The translations under genes were made by a program, and so were the position numbers. Below, in pieces: positions 1-8,932 of a stretch of 64,000 nt of DNA. Origin of the DNA: Cellvibrionales bacterium UBA4451 (GTDB taxonomy: Bacteria > Pseudomonadota > Gammaproteobacteria > Pseudomonadales > Porticoccaceae); the NCBI GenBank assembly GCA_002390285.1, contig DGPB01000010.1, positions 1 to 64,000 on the forward strand. Direction: 5' to 3'. Every line of letters starts with the position of its first letter. Positions within the stretch are counted from its first letter, which is position 1. Below the pieces are notes generated by a model, which did not search any database, was not told the DNA's origin, and was given only the letters and a program-made list of their open reading frames with translations.

Positions 1-1
1 T

Positions 2-142
2 ATGCCCTGTTATATTTATCAGGGCTATCGTATTTGGGGTTTTTCTTTGGTGGTGCTGATCAATTTTCTCAATCTGACATTGGATGCAGGTATCAATTTG
101 TACTACCCGGACAAGTCTGACCTAAGGCCCAATATCGATTGA
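2..142 (+). CDS. possible 3' end of an unknown membrane protein (partial)
   Basis: An open frame runs in from the left edge and stops at TGA 140-142. It reads as a hydrophobic stretch (around WGFSLVVLINFLNLTL) followed by a polar tail ending DLRPNID. An ATG at position 2 exists, but the true start is probably outside the window. A second frame, starting at base 1, is also open until 118, so the reading frame is not certain. I do not recognise the family. If real, it could be the C-terminus of an integral membrane protein lying upstream of the DUF1289 gene on the same strand. Confidence 0.25.
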   Translation: MPCYIYQGYRIWGFSLVVLINFLNLTLDAGINLYYPDKSDLRPNID

Positions 143-276
143 TTCATTAATATGACAAAGTTTGTCCAGATTATCATTGGAATATAGTTGCAGCTCCATT
201 GTTGCAACTTGGGGCTTATTTACCCGATAATTTCTCTCCTCTAAATCCATCACCATTAACCTATATTGGAAGAACT

Positions 277-459
277 ATGTCAGGAACCATCACTTCACCC
301 TGTGTTTCGATCTGTGCGATGAACGAAAAGGATCTTTGCATTGGTTGTTATCGCACTTCCAAGGAAATTAGAGAGTGGCTATTGATGGAGGATGACGAGC
401 GATTGGATGTCATTGTGAAGGCGGGAGAGCGAGCGAGAGAAAATAATCCCTTTGCCTGA
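277..459 (+). CDS. DUF1289 family small cysteine protein
   Basis: This 60-residue protein has the DUF1289 pattern: SPCVSICAMNEKDLCIGCYR near the N-terminus, with four spaced cysteines (CxxxC...CxxC), followed by an EIxEW-type helix. The function of the family is not established; the cysteine spacing suggests metal binding or a redox role, which is inference. The frame stays open upstream to 199. ATG 277 is preferred because a GGA-rich site lies a few bases upstream and the conserved domain starts immediately after it. It converges with the CorB-like gene on the other strand, and I see no clear terminator between them. Confidence 0.85.
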   Translation: MSGTITSPCVSICAMNEKDLCIGCYRTSKEIREWLLMEDDERLDVIVKAGERARENNPFA

Positions 460-535
460 TATTGGGCGGTCAGTTCATTCTCTGTAGTTAGTTGGGGCGC
501 GATTCCCGGCTTGTGGAGAAAGAACGCAGTATGAG

Positions 536-1837
536 CTAGTCTTCGTCTTCTTCGTCAGTGTCATCACTACTGTTTTTGAGCAGCAAGCGTTTAACCCTCA
601 GTTTGGCCACCATCTTGTTTTTTAGCTCCAGCGTTTCGAAGCGATAGGGCCCAATAGTAAATGTTACGTGGCCATCGGGAATATTTTCCAAGTGCTCTAA
701 TGCAAGGCCATTGATCGTTTTCGGGCCATCGGTTGGCAGGTCCCAGTTGTTAGCCTTGTTTATATCTCGAATGGTGGCTGAGCCACCTATTTCGTATATG
801 CTCTTGTCCAGAGCGACAATCTCTTCCTGTTCATCTTCTGCTTTATTCGTGGTGAAATCGCCGACAATCTCCTCGAGAATATCCTCCATTGTCACCAGTC
901 CTTCAACTTCACCGTACTCGTCCACCACCAGCCCAATGCGCCGCCGGTCGCGCTGAAAGTTTAGCAACTGCTTGTTGAGAGGGGTGTTTTCCAGCACGAA
1001 GTTAGGTTCTCTGGCAAAACGTTTGATAGCTTCCTTGGTTAAGCCTTCTCCTCCACTGCGTAACAAGCGGGTAACAGACTTCATATGTAAAAGCCCATGC
1101 ACATTGTTGATGTTGCCACTGTATATCGGCAGGCGGGTATACCCACAGTTGATAATGGTATCGAGTAGCGCTTCGATATTTTCCTCCATGTCGAGCCCCA
1201 CAATTTCGTTGCGGGGTACCATGATGTCGTTCACTGTCACGGTTTCCAGGTCGAGGATGTTAATCAGCATCCCTTGGTGGTCGGGGATGTTTCCGCTGGA
1301 GACATCCACTACCGAGCGTATTTCTTCTTTACTGAGGCTGTGGTCGACTCCTTTGTTGGGGTTCACGCCAAAAAGTCTTAGCAGGCCATTGGAGAAATGG
1401 TTAACCAGCCAGACTGCGGGGTAAAACAGGATAAGAAGGGGGCTTAATATATGACTTGCCGAGAATGCGATACCTTCCGGGTGCCGTGCAGCTAGAGTTT
1501 TGGGTGTGACTTCTGAAAAGATAAGTATGGCCAGGGTGAGCAGTAGGGTAGCAATAAAAATACCAGCGTTACCATAAAGGCGTAGGGCAATAACGGTCGC
1601 AATTGCCGAGGCTAAGATGTTGACCAGATTGTTTCCAATCAGAATAATGCCAATCAGCCGGTCAGGACGCTTTAATAGTTTGTAGGCTCGCCGGGCACCG
1701 CTATGGTGTTTGCGTAGGTGCCTCAACCGATAACGATTGAGCGACATCATGGCCGTTTCGGAGCCGGAAAAGAATGCGGATATTAAAAGTAGGCAGCCCA
1801 GTATTGTGAAAAGCAGCCAAAGGGGTGTGTCGTCCAA
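536..1837 (-). CDS. corB: CorB/HlyC-CorC family transporter (DUF21 plus CBS pair)
   Basis: This 433-residue membrane protein belongs to the CNNM/CorB family, linked to magnesium and cobalt efflux. The N-terminal DUF21 domain (about residues 5-190) has several transmembrane helices and the motif FFSGSETAMMSLNRYRLRHL. A tandem CBS pair follows (about 205-330, with VNDIMVPRNEIVGLD and GLVTMEDILEEIVGDF), then a CorC_HlyC domain (about 345-425). The tail is strongly acidic. The start appears to be TTG at 1837: no in-frame ATG lies upstream, and the next ATG would remove the first membrane helix. A GAGG sits about 11 bases before the TTG. It probably shares a transcript with the CcsA-like gene upstream. 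Confidence 0.93.
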   Translation of the reverse strand: MDDTPLWLLFTILGCLLLISAFFSGSETAMMSLNRYRLRHLRKHHSGARRAYKLLKRPDRLIGIILIGNNLVNILASAIATVIALRLYGNAGIFIATLLLTLAILIFSEVTPKTLAARHPEGIAFSASHILSPLLILFYPAVWLVNHFSNGLLRLFGVNPNKGVDHSLSKEEIRSVVDVSSGNIPDHQGMLINILDLETVTVNDIMVPRNEIVGLDMEENIEALLDTIINCGYTRLPIYSGNINNVHGLLHMKSVTRLLRSGGEGLTKEAIKRFAREPNFVLENTPLNKQLLNFQRDRRRIGLVVDEYGEVEGLVTMEDILEEIVGDFTTNKAEDEQEEIVALDKSIYEIGGSATIRDINKANNWDLPTDGPKTINGLALEHLENIPDGHVTFTIGPYRFETLELKNKMVAKLRVKRLLLKNSSDDTDEEDED

Positions 1838-2004
1838 AGGAGGAAAGACCTCATTCTCATATTGGGGCAGACATGTTGAAGAAGTTTTGGGTAGTTAGCA
1901 ACCTTTCTGTGCGATACCTTGGTTTGTGCAATATGCCTATAGAGCTATCTATATAGCAGCGATATCAAGTAGTGGGTGCCTGACAGTCAGTCCCGGATAT
2001 GAAG

Positions 2005-2793
2005 TCAGCTCAGAATGACCTCAATGACAAATTTGCTGCCCCAATAAGCCAGAACCATGGCGCTGAACCCAACCAATGTCCAGAGAATCGCCGTGTTGCC
2101 TCGCCAGCCCTTAACATGTCGTCCCCATAGAAGAATGGCGTAGAAAAGCCATGCACATAATGAGAACACCGTTTTGTGGGCCAAGTGTTGTGCGAAAAAA
2201 TCTTCAAAGAACAAAAATCCGGTCAGTAACGACAGGGTGAGTAGTCCGAAGCCGGCCCAAAGTACTTCAAACAGCAGGGATTCCATAGTTTGTAGTGGTG
2301 GGATGGTTTGCAAGAAATTGCTCAAGTGTTTGTGGCGAAGTCGCCAGTTCTGAAGCGCGAGTAATGACGCCTGAAATGCAGCAATAGTCATCAAGCTGTA
2401 CGCGAGTATGGAGATGAAAATGTGAGCCCCAATGGGCGCAGATACCGACTTCGAAAATGTGCCGCCACTGCCGGTCACCAGAGTGATGGCAAGGATCAGT
2501 GCTGTCATCGGGAATAGCAGTAGAAACAAGTTGTGTACCGGTTTTCGCAAGCTACTGACCAAGACTATCAGGTTGATAGTGAAGAGAATCGTGGCGCTCA
2601 TCGGGAGCAATCCAAAGTCTAGGCCCCAGTCAGTGAAGACCCACTGCATACAGGCGTATCCATGCAGGGCTATGGCTATAGCGGCAATCAGCTGTAGTGG
2701 GGCAACACGCAATGCCGGATGCTTGCGCAATTGCAGCACTTGGTAGAGGGATGCACAAAGATAAAGGGCAATGGCTGCGGTGGCGCTAAGCAT
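2005..2793 (-). CDS. ypjD: CcsA-like cytochrome c assembly family inner-membrane protein (YpjD/CorE type)
   Basis: This 262-residue polytopic protein has about eight hydrophobic segments. It matches the YpjD branch of the cytochrome c assembly (CcsA/ResC) family, including the WAGFGLLTLSLLTGFLFF region and the conserved histidine segment AHKTVFSLCAWLFYAILLWGR split across its C-terminal helices. In gammaproteobacteria this gene usually sits divergently from ffh and next to corB, as it does here. Its exact role is poorly known, and an association with the CorB/CorC transporters has been proposed. The ATG at 2793 is the natural start and includes the first membrane helix. Confidence 0.88.
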   Translation of the reverse strand: MLSATAAIALYLCASLYQVLQLRKHPALRVAPLQLIAAIAIALHGYACMQWVFTDWGLDFGLLPMSATILFTINLIVLVSSLRKPVHNLFLLLFPMTALILAITLVTGSGGTFSKSVSAPIGAHIFISILAYSLMTIAAFQASLLALQNWRLRHKHLSNFLQTIPPLQTMESLLFEVLWAGFGLLTLSLLTGFLFFEDFFAQHLAHKTVFSLCAWLFYAILLWGRHVKGWRGNTAILWTLVGFSAMVLAYWGSKFVIEVILS

Positions 2794-2926
2794 AAGTTTG
2801 TTATTCGCTATTTGAAGGCAAAGTGTGTCATAGATAGCCCGAGTCGAAAAGAGGTCATCCCAAACCTGTGTTACTTTCGGTTATACTCTCGTGCCCTTAA
2901 ATTGACGAAATGACGACAGAATCACC

Positions 2927-4360
2927 ATGGCAATGTTTGAAAACCTGAGCGACCGCTTATCTTTATCCCTGAAAAAAATTACTGGTAAGGCCAGCCTTAC
3001 CGAGGAAAATATTCAGGAAACCCTGCGTGAAGTGCGAATGGCGCTACTGGAAGCCGATGTGGCATTGCCGGTGGTGAAAACGTTTGTGGAAGGGGTAAAG
3101 CAGCGCGCCTTGGGGCTGGCGGTTAGTCAAAGCCTAAACCCTGGCCAACAGTTCCTGAAAATCGTTCAGGCAGAGCTTGAGCATGTGATGGGCGACAGCA
3201 ATGAGGAGCTTAACCTCGCTGCCCAGCCGCCCGCAGTAGTATTGATGGCCGGTTTACAGGGGGCGGGTAAAACGACCTCCGTCGCGAAATTAGCCAAGTT
3301 CCTTAAGGAGCGCCAAAAGAAAAAAGTGATGGTGGTGAGTGCGGATGTCTATCGCCCTGCCGCGATCAAGCAATTGGAAACATTGGCAAGTGAGGTAGGC
3401 GTAGAGTTTTTCCCTAGCTCAGCTGACCAAAAGCCGGTAGATATTGCGCTCAATGCAGTGCAGTCGGCCAAGACCAAATTTGTAGATGTGTTACTGGTGG
3501 ACACTGCCGGTCGTCTTCACATAGATGAAGCGCTGATGGAAGAAATCCAACAGCTTCACAAGGCGGTCAACCCGGTAGAAACACTCTTCGTCATCGATGC
3601 CATGATTGGGCAAGATGCAGTAGTGACCGCTAAAGCCTTTAGCGATGCTCTTCCATTGACCGGTGTGATACTCACCAAAGTAGATGGTGATGCCCGTGGC
3701 GGCGCGGCCTTGTCGGTACGGCAAGTGACCGGCAAGCCTATCAAGTTCCTCGGTGTGGGTGAAAAAATCGATGCGTTAGAACCATTCCATCCAGAGCGAA
3801 TTGCATCGCGAATTCTCGGTATGGGCGACGTGATGTCCCTTATCGAGGAGGTTGAGCAAAAAGTTGATCGCAAGAAAGCGGAACAACTGGCAAAAAAAGT
3901 GGCTAAGGGCAAGAAATTTGACCTAAATGATTTACGTGATCAGCTACAACAAATGAATAATATGGGTGGCTTCTCAAGTATGCTCGAAAAGCTCCCCGGC
4001 ATGGGTAACATGTCCCAGATGGTCGAGCAGGCTAATATGGGAAAACAGTTTGGCCGGATGGAGTCCATTATTAACTCCATGACCCCTGCCGAACGTACGA
4101 ATCCGGATATCCTTAACGGTTCACGTAAACGTCGTATCACGCAAGGCTCAGGCACCACCCTCCAGGATCTTAATCGCTTGCTCAAACAGCATAAGCAGAT
4201 GGGTAAGATGATGAAAAAAATGAAGGGCAAGGGTATGGAGCGAATGATGCGGGGAATGGCGGGTGGTATGCCTTCTGGTGGTTTCCCCGGCGGAGGTATG
4301 CCTGGTGGAGGAATGCCGCCGGGTGGGCTTCCTCCAGGTGGTGGAAAATTCCCATTTTGA
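2927..4360 (+). CDS. ffh: signal recognition particle protein Ffh
   Basis: Ffh is the GTPase subunit of the signal recognition particle. It binds 4.5S RNA and signal sequences and docks with FtsY for co-translational insertion. The 477-residue protein has the N domain (about 1-90), the G domain with GLQGAGKTT, DTAGR and TKVDGDARGG (about 100-295), and a methionine-rich M domain (about 300-430) with GSRKRRITQGSG for RNA binding. It ends in a repetitive Gly/Met/Pro tail after about residue 440. Translation may begin at ATG 2927 or at the second ATG, 2933, which fits the family N-terminus MFENL. It is divergent from the CcsA-like gene. Confidence 0.98.
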   Translation: MAMFENLSDRLSLSLKKITGKASLTEENIQETLREVRMALLEADVALPVVKTFVEGVKQRALGLAVSQSLNPGQQFLKIVQAELEHVMGDSNEELNLAAQPPAVVLMAGLQGAGKTTSVAKLAKFLKERQKKKVMVVSADVYRPAAIKQLETLASEVGVEFFPSSADQKPVDIALNAVQSAKTKFVDVLLVDTAGRLHIDEALMEEIQQLHKAVNPVETLFVIDAMIGQDAVVTAKAFSDALPLTGVILTKVDGDARGGAALSVRQVTGKPIKFLGVGEKIDALEPFHPERIASRILGMGDVMSLIEEVEQKVDRKKAEQLAKKVAKGKKFDLNDLRDQLQQMNNMGGFSSMLEKLPGMGNMSQMVEQANMGKQFGRMESIINSMTPAERTNPDILNGSRKRRITQGSGTTLQDLNRLLKQHKQMGKMMKKMKGKGMERMMRGMAGGMPSGGFPGGGMPGGGMPPGGLPPGGGKFPF

Positions 4361-4408
4361 GTTGCTTTTGACTAGTGTTTGAATACTCGCGCAAGCGGGG
4401 TTTCAAGC

Positions 4409-4437
4409 TATACACGCCCCAATGTTTTCGATATAAT
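4409..4437 (+). promoter_or_regulatory. candidate sigma-70 promoter for rpsP operon
   Basis: A perfect -10 hexamer TATAAT lies at 4432-4437, preceded by a 17-base spacer and a partial -35 (TATACA, 4409-4414). It leaves a leader of about 100 bases before rpsP. This is read by eye only. Confidence 0.55.
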
Positions 4438-4543
4438 CCCGCGCCTTCGCAGATGCTCGGTTTTTTGCTTAGCATTGTGCTATGACCATACAGTGGATGT
4501 AGCTGCAAATAATTTAAGACAGTTAATACAGAAGAGAAGCTTC

Positions 4544-4798
4544 ATGGTAACTATTCGTTTGGCTCGTGGGGGCTCCAAAAAGCGCCCGTTTTATCACATC
4601 AATGTCACTGATAGCCGTAAGTCTCGCGACGGTCGTTATATCGAGCGTATTGGTTTCTTCAACCCGGTTGCTCGTGGCCAAGAAGAGCGCCTGCGTGTTG
4701 ACGTTGAGCGTGTACAGCACTGGGTAGGCCAGGGTGCTGGTTTATCTGAGCGCGTGACTAACTTGGTAAAAGAAGCCGCAGCTCAAGCTCAAGCCTAA
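4544..4798 (+). CDS. rpsP: 30S ribosomal protein S16
   Basis: This 84-residue protein starts MVTIRLARGGSKKRPFYHI and continues through the S16 signature (VTDSRKSRDGRYIERIGFFNP). It is a small-subunit protein needed for 30S assembly. The frame is open back to 4379, but the conserved S16 start is ATG 4544, with a purine-rich GAAGAGAAG just upstream. It is the first gene of the conserved rpsP-rimM-trmD-rplS operon. Confidence 0.98.
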   Translation: MVTIRLARGGSKKRPFYHINVTDSRKSRDGRYIERIGFFNPVARGQEERLRVDVERVQHWVGQGAGLSERVTNLVKEAAAQAQA

Positions 4799-4846
4799 TT
4801 ACTAGGTTTTGGATTGTTAGGCTTTTGAAAGCGTCGTCCGACTAAG

Positions 4847-5386
4847 ATGAGTCCGGTTGATTCTGTCCCCGTCGATCCCGTTGTCGTTGGGCGAGTTACC
4901 ACTGTTCATGGCATTAAGGGTTGGGTGAAGGTCCACTCCTTTACTGAGCTCGAAGAAGATATCTTTCAGTACCCACCTTGGTGGCTAAAGACTCCCGAGG
5001 GGTGTCGAGAGATTGAAGTTGATCAATGTAGAACTACGAACAAGGGATTGTTGGTTCACATTGCCGGTGTTGATGACCGGGAAGTTGCCAAACAATATTG
5101 CCAGTTAGATATCGTCGTAGAAAGATCGCAGTTTCCAGAGCTGGAGCAAGGTGAATACTACTGGCACCAGCTTGAAGGCCTTGCCGTCATTACCTGTCAG
5201 GGTGATAAACGTCTTGGTGTGGTAGAGAGTTTAATGGAGACTGGCGCCAATGATGTATTGGTCGTTAAGGGAGATAAAGAGAGTCTGGATCGTGAAGAGC
5301 GATTGATCCCCTACACGGAACAGTTTGTGATACGGGTTGATCTTGAAGCTCGTAAGATTGAAGTTGACTGGGACCCAGAGTTCTAG
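4847..5386 (+). CDS. rimM: ribosome maturation factor RimM
   Basis: RimM binds S19 and helps process and assemble the 30S head domain. The 179-residue protein has the N-terminal RimM beta-barrel (VVVGRVTTVHGIKGWVKV, about residues 12-95) and a C-terminal PRC-barrel (about 100-175) with the GEYYWHQLEGL and LIPYTEQFV motifs. Length is typical. It lies 48 bases after rpsP and 59 bases before trmD on the same strand, and is probably co-transcribed with both. Confidence 0.97.
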   Translation: MSPVDSVPVDPVVVGRVTTVHGIKGWVKVHSFTELEEDIFQYPPWWLKTPEGCREIEVDQCRTTNKGLLVHIAGVDDREVAKQYCQLDIVVERSQFPELEQGEYYWHQLEGLAVITCQGDKRLGVVESLMETGANDVLVVKGDKESLDREERLIPYTEQFVIRVDLEARKIEVDWDPEF

Positions 5387-5445
5387 CATCAGACTTCAGT
5401 CAAGAAGATCGTTAGGTAATACAAGATTAGTGGAGCAATGTGACA

Positions 5446-6210
5446 ATGAAGGTAGCTCTGGTCACGCTGTTTCCCGAAATGTTCGCCGCACTTACCGATT
5501 ATGGTATCAGTGGGCGGGCAATCAAACAGGGCTTGCTGGATGTGGCACTTTTTAATCCGAGATCCCATACCAGTGATCGTCATCAGACAGTAGACCATCG
5601 GCCCTATGGCGGCGGTCCAGGAATGGTGATGATGGTCGAGCCATTAAGGCAGTCCATTGCCGAAGCCAGAGAATGGATCGGTGGGCCAGCGACAGTTGTG
5701 TATCTGTCGCCACAGGGCAGAGTGCTTGATCAGGGTGGCGTGGAAACACTGGTCACCCGAGAGAACCTGATCCTGGTTACAGGGCGTTATGAAGGTGTTG
5801 ATGAGCGCCTTATCCAGCTTGAAGTGGATGAGGAATGGTCAATTGGTGATTACGTCCTCAGTGGCGGAGAGCTCCCAGCGATGGTTATGCTCGATGCCCT
5901 AATACGGCAATTACCGGGTGCATTGGGTCACGAGGATTCAGCGGGTCAGGACTCCTTTGCCGAAGGGCTATTGGATTGTCCTCACTACACCCGGCCAGAG
6001 CAGTACGAGAATTTGACAGTACCTGAAGTTTTACTTTCAGGTAACCATGGAAAAATACGTCAATGGCGACTTGCTGAGTCATTGAAACGAACCTGGCAGA
6101 GACGCCCGGACTTATTAGAGAAATTGAAGCTCAGTGATGAGCAACAGAAATTATTGGACACGTTAATAAAAGAAAGTGTCGACAAGGAGTCGGCTGATGA
6201 AAGCAGCTAG
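5446..6210 (+). CDS. trmD: tRNA (guanine-N1-)-methyltransferase TrmD
   Basis: TrmD makes m1G37 in tRNAs using S-adenosylmethionine and so prevents +1 frameshifting. This SPOUT-family protein of 254 residues shows the trefoil-knot signatures YLSPQGR, LVTGRYEGVDERL and WSIGDYVLSGGELPAM, plus LLSGNHGKIRQWR. ATG 5446 is chosen with GGAG ten bases upstream; an in-frame GTG at 5440 would add two residues and cannot be excluded. It is the third gene of the ribosomal operon. Confidence 0.97.
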   Translation: MKVALVTLFPEMFAALTDYGISGRAIKQGLLDVALFNPRSHTSDRHQTVDHRPYGGGPGMVMMVEPLRQSIAEAREWIGGPATVVYLSPQGRVLDQGGVETLVTRENLILVTGRYEGVDERLIQLEVDEEWSIGDYVLSGGELPAMVMLDALIRQLPGALGHEDSAGQDSFAEGLLDCPHYTRPEQYENLTVPEVLLSGNHGKIRQWRLAESLKRTWQRRPDLLEKLKLSDEQQKLLDTLIKESVDKESADESS

Positions 6211-6299
6211 GATGAAAAAAGTCCGAATGTTTTCCTCTCAGTGCGACGCTACTCAAAAAGGTGGAAAGCCACCAACAGATAAAAGCTGAGGAGCAAACC

Positions 6300-6656
6300 A
6301 TGAGTAACAAAAATCCAATTATTGCCCAAATTGAAGCGGAGCAAATGTCTAAAGAACTGCCTCCTTTTTCTCCAGGTGACACTGTTGTCGTTCAGGTAAA
6401 AGTAAAGGAAGGCACCCGTGAACGTTTGCAGGCCTTTGAAGGCGTTGTTATTGGCAAGCGTAACCGTGCTTTGAATTCTGCCTTTACCGTTCGTAAAATC
6501 TCCAGCGGTGTTGGTGTAGAGCGTACTTTCCAGACCTACAGCCCATTGGTTGAAAGTGTCACTGTTAAGCGTCGTGGTGATGTTCGTCAGGCTAAGTTGT
6601 ACTACTTGCGCGAACTGTCTGGTCGTGCGGCACGTATTAAAGAAAAACTCGGCTGA
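6300..6656 (+). CDS. rplS: 50S ribosomal protein L19
   Basis: This 118-residue protein matches L19 throughout (PFSPGDTVVVQVKVKEG, LQAFEGVVIGKRNRALNSAF, VERTFQTYSPLVESVTVKRR). L19 sits at the interface of the two ribosomal subunits. ATG 6300 follows a clear GAGGAG. The open frame extends upstream to 6261 without homology. It is the last gene of the rpsP operon and is followed directly by a terminator. Confidence 0.98.
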   Translation: MSNKNPIIAQIEAEQMSKELPPFSPGDTVVVQVKVKEGTRERLQAFEGVVIGKRNRALNSAFTVRKISSGVGVERTFQTYSPLVESVTVKRRGDVRQAKLYYLRELSGRAARIKEKLG

Positions 6657-6672
6657 GTTCTTCTTCCGAATT

Positions 6673-6704
6673 AAAAAGACACCACTTGTTGGTGTCTTTT
6701 TTTT
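6673..6704 (+). terminator. intrinsic terminator after rplS
   Basis: The hairpin AAAAGACACCA / TGGTGTCTTTT has a four-base loop and runs into eight T residues. It closes the rpsP-rimM-trmD-rplS operon. The A-tract on its left side could let it work in both directions. Confidence 0.93.
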
Positions 6705-6819
6705 GGATAAATTTCTTGGGTAAATATTATTATTCCAATCTAGGTGCAGTCACTATCCCCCCCCTTTCTCTTTGTCTGCGTTCCCTTGTTCGTCACATCT
6801 TGCCCGGTTAGAGTAACCC

Positions 6820-7722
6820 ATGGCTATTAGCTCGGCAGATCAGCAGCTTATCGATACCTATCTGGATGCTATCTGGATGGAAAAAGGATTGAGTCAAAAC
6901 ACGCTGGAAGCCTATCGCCGTGATCTACATGCCTTTGGTGTTTGGTTTTCCTCTTATGGCCAGTCATTGATGAGCGTCGCCGGTATAGATGTGCAGCGTT
7001 ATTTGGCGCATCGGTTTGCAGAGGGAGTGGCAGCACGCTCTACTGCTCGCCAGCTATCTTGTCTGCGTGGGTTCTACCGTTATCTATTGAGGGAAAACCG
7101 GGTTCAGGTGGACCCTACAGCCTTGGTGGATAACCCAAAGCTGGGTAGGCCGTTACCCAAGAGTCTTTCTGAATCGGATGTGGAGGCATTGCTGGCAGCA
7201 CCGGATACTGACACTCCGTTAGGCTTGCGTGATCGCACCATGCTGGAAGTGCTCTATGCTACTGGTTTGAGAGTGTCTGAATTAGTCGGGTTAAGGCTTC
7301 ATCAGGTGAATACTCGTCAGGGGGTGGTTCGTGTCTTTGGTAAAGGTAGCAAGGAGCGTATGGTGCCCTTGGGTGATGAAGCGCTGAGCTGGCTGGATCG
7401 ATATGTGAAAGACTCACGCCCGATGTTGCTCAAGGCGGTTCAGAGTGATGTGTTGTTTCCTAGCACCCGTGCACAGGAAATGACCCGGCAGACTTTTTGG
7501 TATCGTCTGAAGCTGCATGTTCAACAGGCAGGTATTGATAAACCGTTATCCCCGCATACCTTGCGCCATGCGTTTGCCACGCATTTGCTGAATCATGGGG
7601 CAGACCTGAGAGTGGTTCAGCTGTTGCTGGGGCACAGCGATCTATCGACTACTCAGATATACACTCATGTGGCCAGTAGTCGCATGAAATCGTTACATGA
7701 AGAACACCATCCCAGAGGGTGA
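6820..7722 (+). CDS. xerD: site-specific tyrosine recombinase XerD
   Basis: XerD works with XerC and FtsK at dif to resolve chromosome dimers. The 300-residue protein has the N-terminal SAM-like core-binding domain (about 10-95) and the catalytic domain with all active-site residues visible: Arg151 (GLRVSEL), Lys175 (GKGSKER), His246 and Arg249 (HTLRH), His272 (GHSD) and Tyr281 (QIYTHV). Length is standard. xerD-dsbC adjacency is conserved in gammaproteobacteria, which supports XerD over XerC or a mobile integrase. It is followed by dsbC after 152 bases. Confidence 0.96.
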   Translation: MAISSADQQLIDTYLDAIWMEKGLSQNTLEAYRRDLHAFGVWFSSYGQSLMSVAGIDVQRYLAHRFAEGVAARSTARQLSCLRGFYRYLLRENRVQVDPTALVDNPKLGRPLPKSLSESDVEALLAAPDTDTPLGLRDRTMLEVLYATGLRVSELVGLRLHQVNTRQGVVRVFGKGSKERMVPLGDEALSWLDRYVKDSRPMLLKAVQSDVLFPSTRAQEMTRQTFWYRLKLHVQQAGIDKPLSPHTLRHAFATHLLNHGADLRVVQLLLGHSDLSTTQIYTHVASSRMKSLHEEHHPRG

Positions 7723-7874
7723 CGATAGTGCGACCAGCGGTCTGTGAGAGGAGCGCTTGGGGTTGAGTGGAACCCTGCTTGTCTAATAGACTCCAATACG
7801 CAATGGTTCTTGGCATAATACCTTGGGCTGATGAATAGTTACTGACAGGTTACCCGGAAAAGAGACATAGATTT

Positions 7875-8615
7875 ATGATAAAAAGTATTGTTGGTTTTAT
7901 GGTCGCAATCCTTCTGTTGGGCGCGGCTAATGCGGAGCCTGTATCAGAAGCCGTTGCTAAAACAATTAAGGACAACCTTAAAGCGGCCCGGCCCGACTTA
8001 AGCTTTGGCGCTGTAGAGACAAGCCCCATCGATGGGCTATATATTGTGAGAGTCAACGGCACGCAGTTTGTTTATGCGAACCAGACGGGTGAGTACCTTA
8101 TTACCGGCGATATGTATCACGCTCGTCCCGGACTCTTTATGCCCGTAAAAGATTTGGAGGCAGCTCGTATCCGCAAGGGGCTGATGGACGCTGTTCCCAA
8201 GGACGATATGATTATTTTTCCAGCCGTGGATGAAACCAAAGCCGTCATTTATGTCTTTACCGATGTGGATTGTGGTTATTGTCAAAAGTTACACAATGAG
8301 GCGCTGCCGGGTTTGAACATGGCCGGTGTTGAAGTGCGTTACCTGGCATTCCCCAGGGCGGGCGTAGGCTCTCCATCCTACCGAAAAATAGCATCTGCTT
8401 GGTGTGCTGAGGACAAATTGGCAGCACTGACCGCGCTTAAAAACAGGCAGCCTATCCCCGAGAATGTCTGTAAGGATAACCCTGTTGCCGCTCAATATGC
8501 CCTAGGGCAAGAGGCGGGTGTGACAGGAACGCCTGCACTGATTATGGAAGATGGCACGTTGTTGCCCGGTTATCGCCCCGCCCCAGAATTATTGAAAGTT
8601 ATCGGGGTTAATTAA
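7875..8615 (+). CDS. dsbC: thiol:disulfide interchange protein DsbC
   Basis: DsbC is a periplasmic disulfide isomerase kept reduced by DsbD. The 246-residue precursor has a signal peptide (residues 1-20, likely cut after ANA), an N-terminal dimerisation domain (about 25-80) and a thioredoxin-fold domain with the CGYC active site (Cys133, Cys136) and the cis-proline loop TGTPAL. A second cysteine pair (WCAEDK, NVCKDN) matches the structural disulfide of DsbC. It lies between xerD and hom, as in pseudomonads. Confidence 0.96.
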   Translation: MIKSIVGFMVAILLLGAANAEPVSEAVAKTIKDNLKAARPDLSFGAVETSPIDGLYIVRVNGTQFVYANQTGEYLITGDMYHARPGLFMPVKDLEAARIRKGLMDAVPKDDMIIFPAVDETKAVIYVFTDVDCGYCQKLHNEALPGLNMAGVEVRYLAFPRAGVGSPSYRKIASAWCAEDKLAALTALKNRQPIPENVCKDNPVAAQYALGQEAGVTGTPALIMEDGTLLPGYRPAPELLKVIGVN

Positions 8616-8932
8616 TACCCGGATAGTGATAGATTTGGATGCGAAGATAATATCCTACGATCACTCGGTTTCCCGCATTGACAGTAGCTTTTATGCGTTA
8701 ATGTGGGCCTTTCCCTCATTGACAGTATCGGTGACGACTATTAAGGTTGCCATCCTTTTGTAGCGCGATGTGTAGACGACCATTTTTAGCCTGAATGAGA
8801 GGAAATGAGCCTTTAAGCAATGTGCTTATAAGAAGGGCGCTATCTAACAAGGCTCTATCACTATTGATTGAATAGGGTGTGGCTCTGGTTTTGAACCTTG
8901 GTTGTAACCCCAGTTTTAACGTTAAGGCGAAC
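8616..8932. other. intergenic region between dsbC and hom
   Basis: No convincing gene is present. Two copies of ATTGACAGTA (8677-8686 and 8718-8727) supply perfect -35 TTGACA hexamers, but no good -10 lies at the right distance after either. A ribosome-binding AAGG near 8923 decides the hom start. No threonine leader peptide or attenuator was recognised. Confidence 0.5.

Noticed and set aside
6820..7722. Tyrosine recombinase as a phage or integron integrase
   Set aside because: It has XerD length and sequence and the conserved xerD-dsbC neighbourhood, with no attachment site or phage genes.
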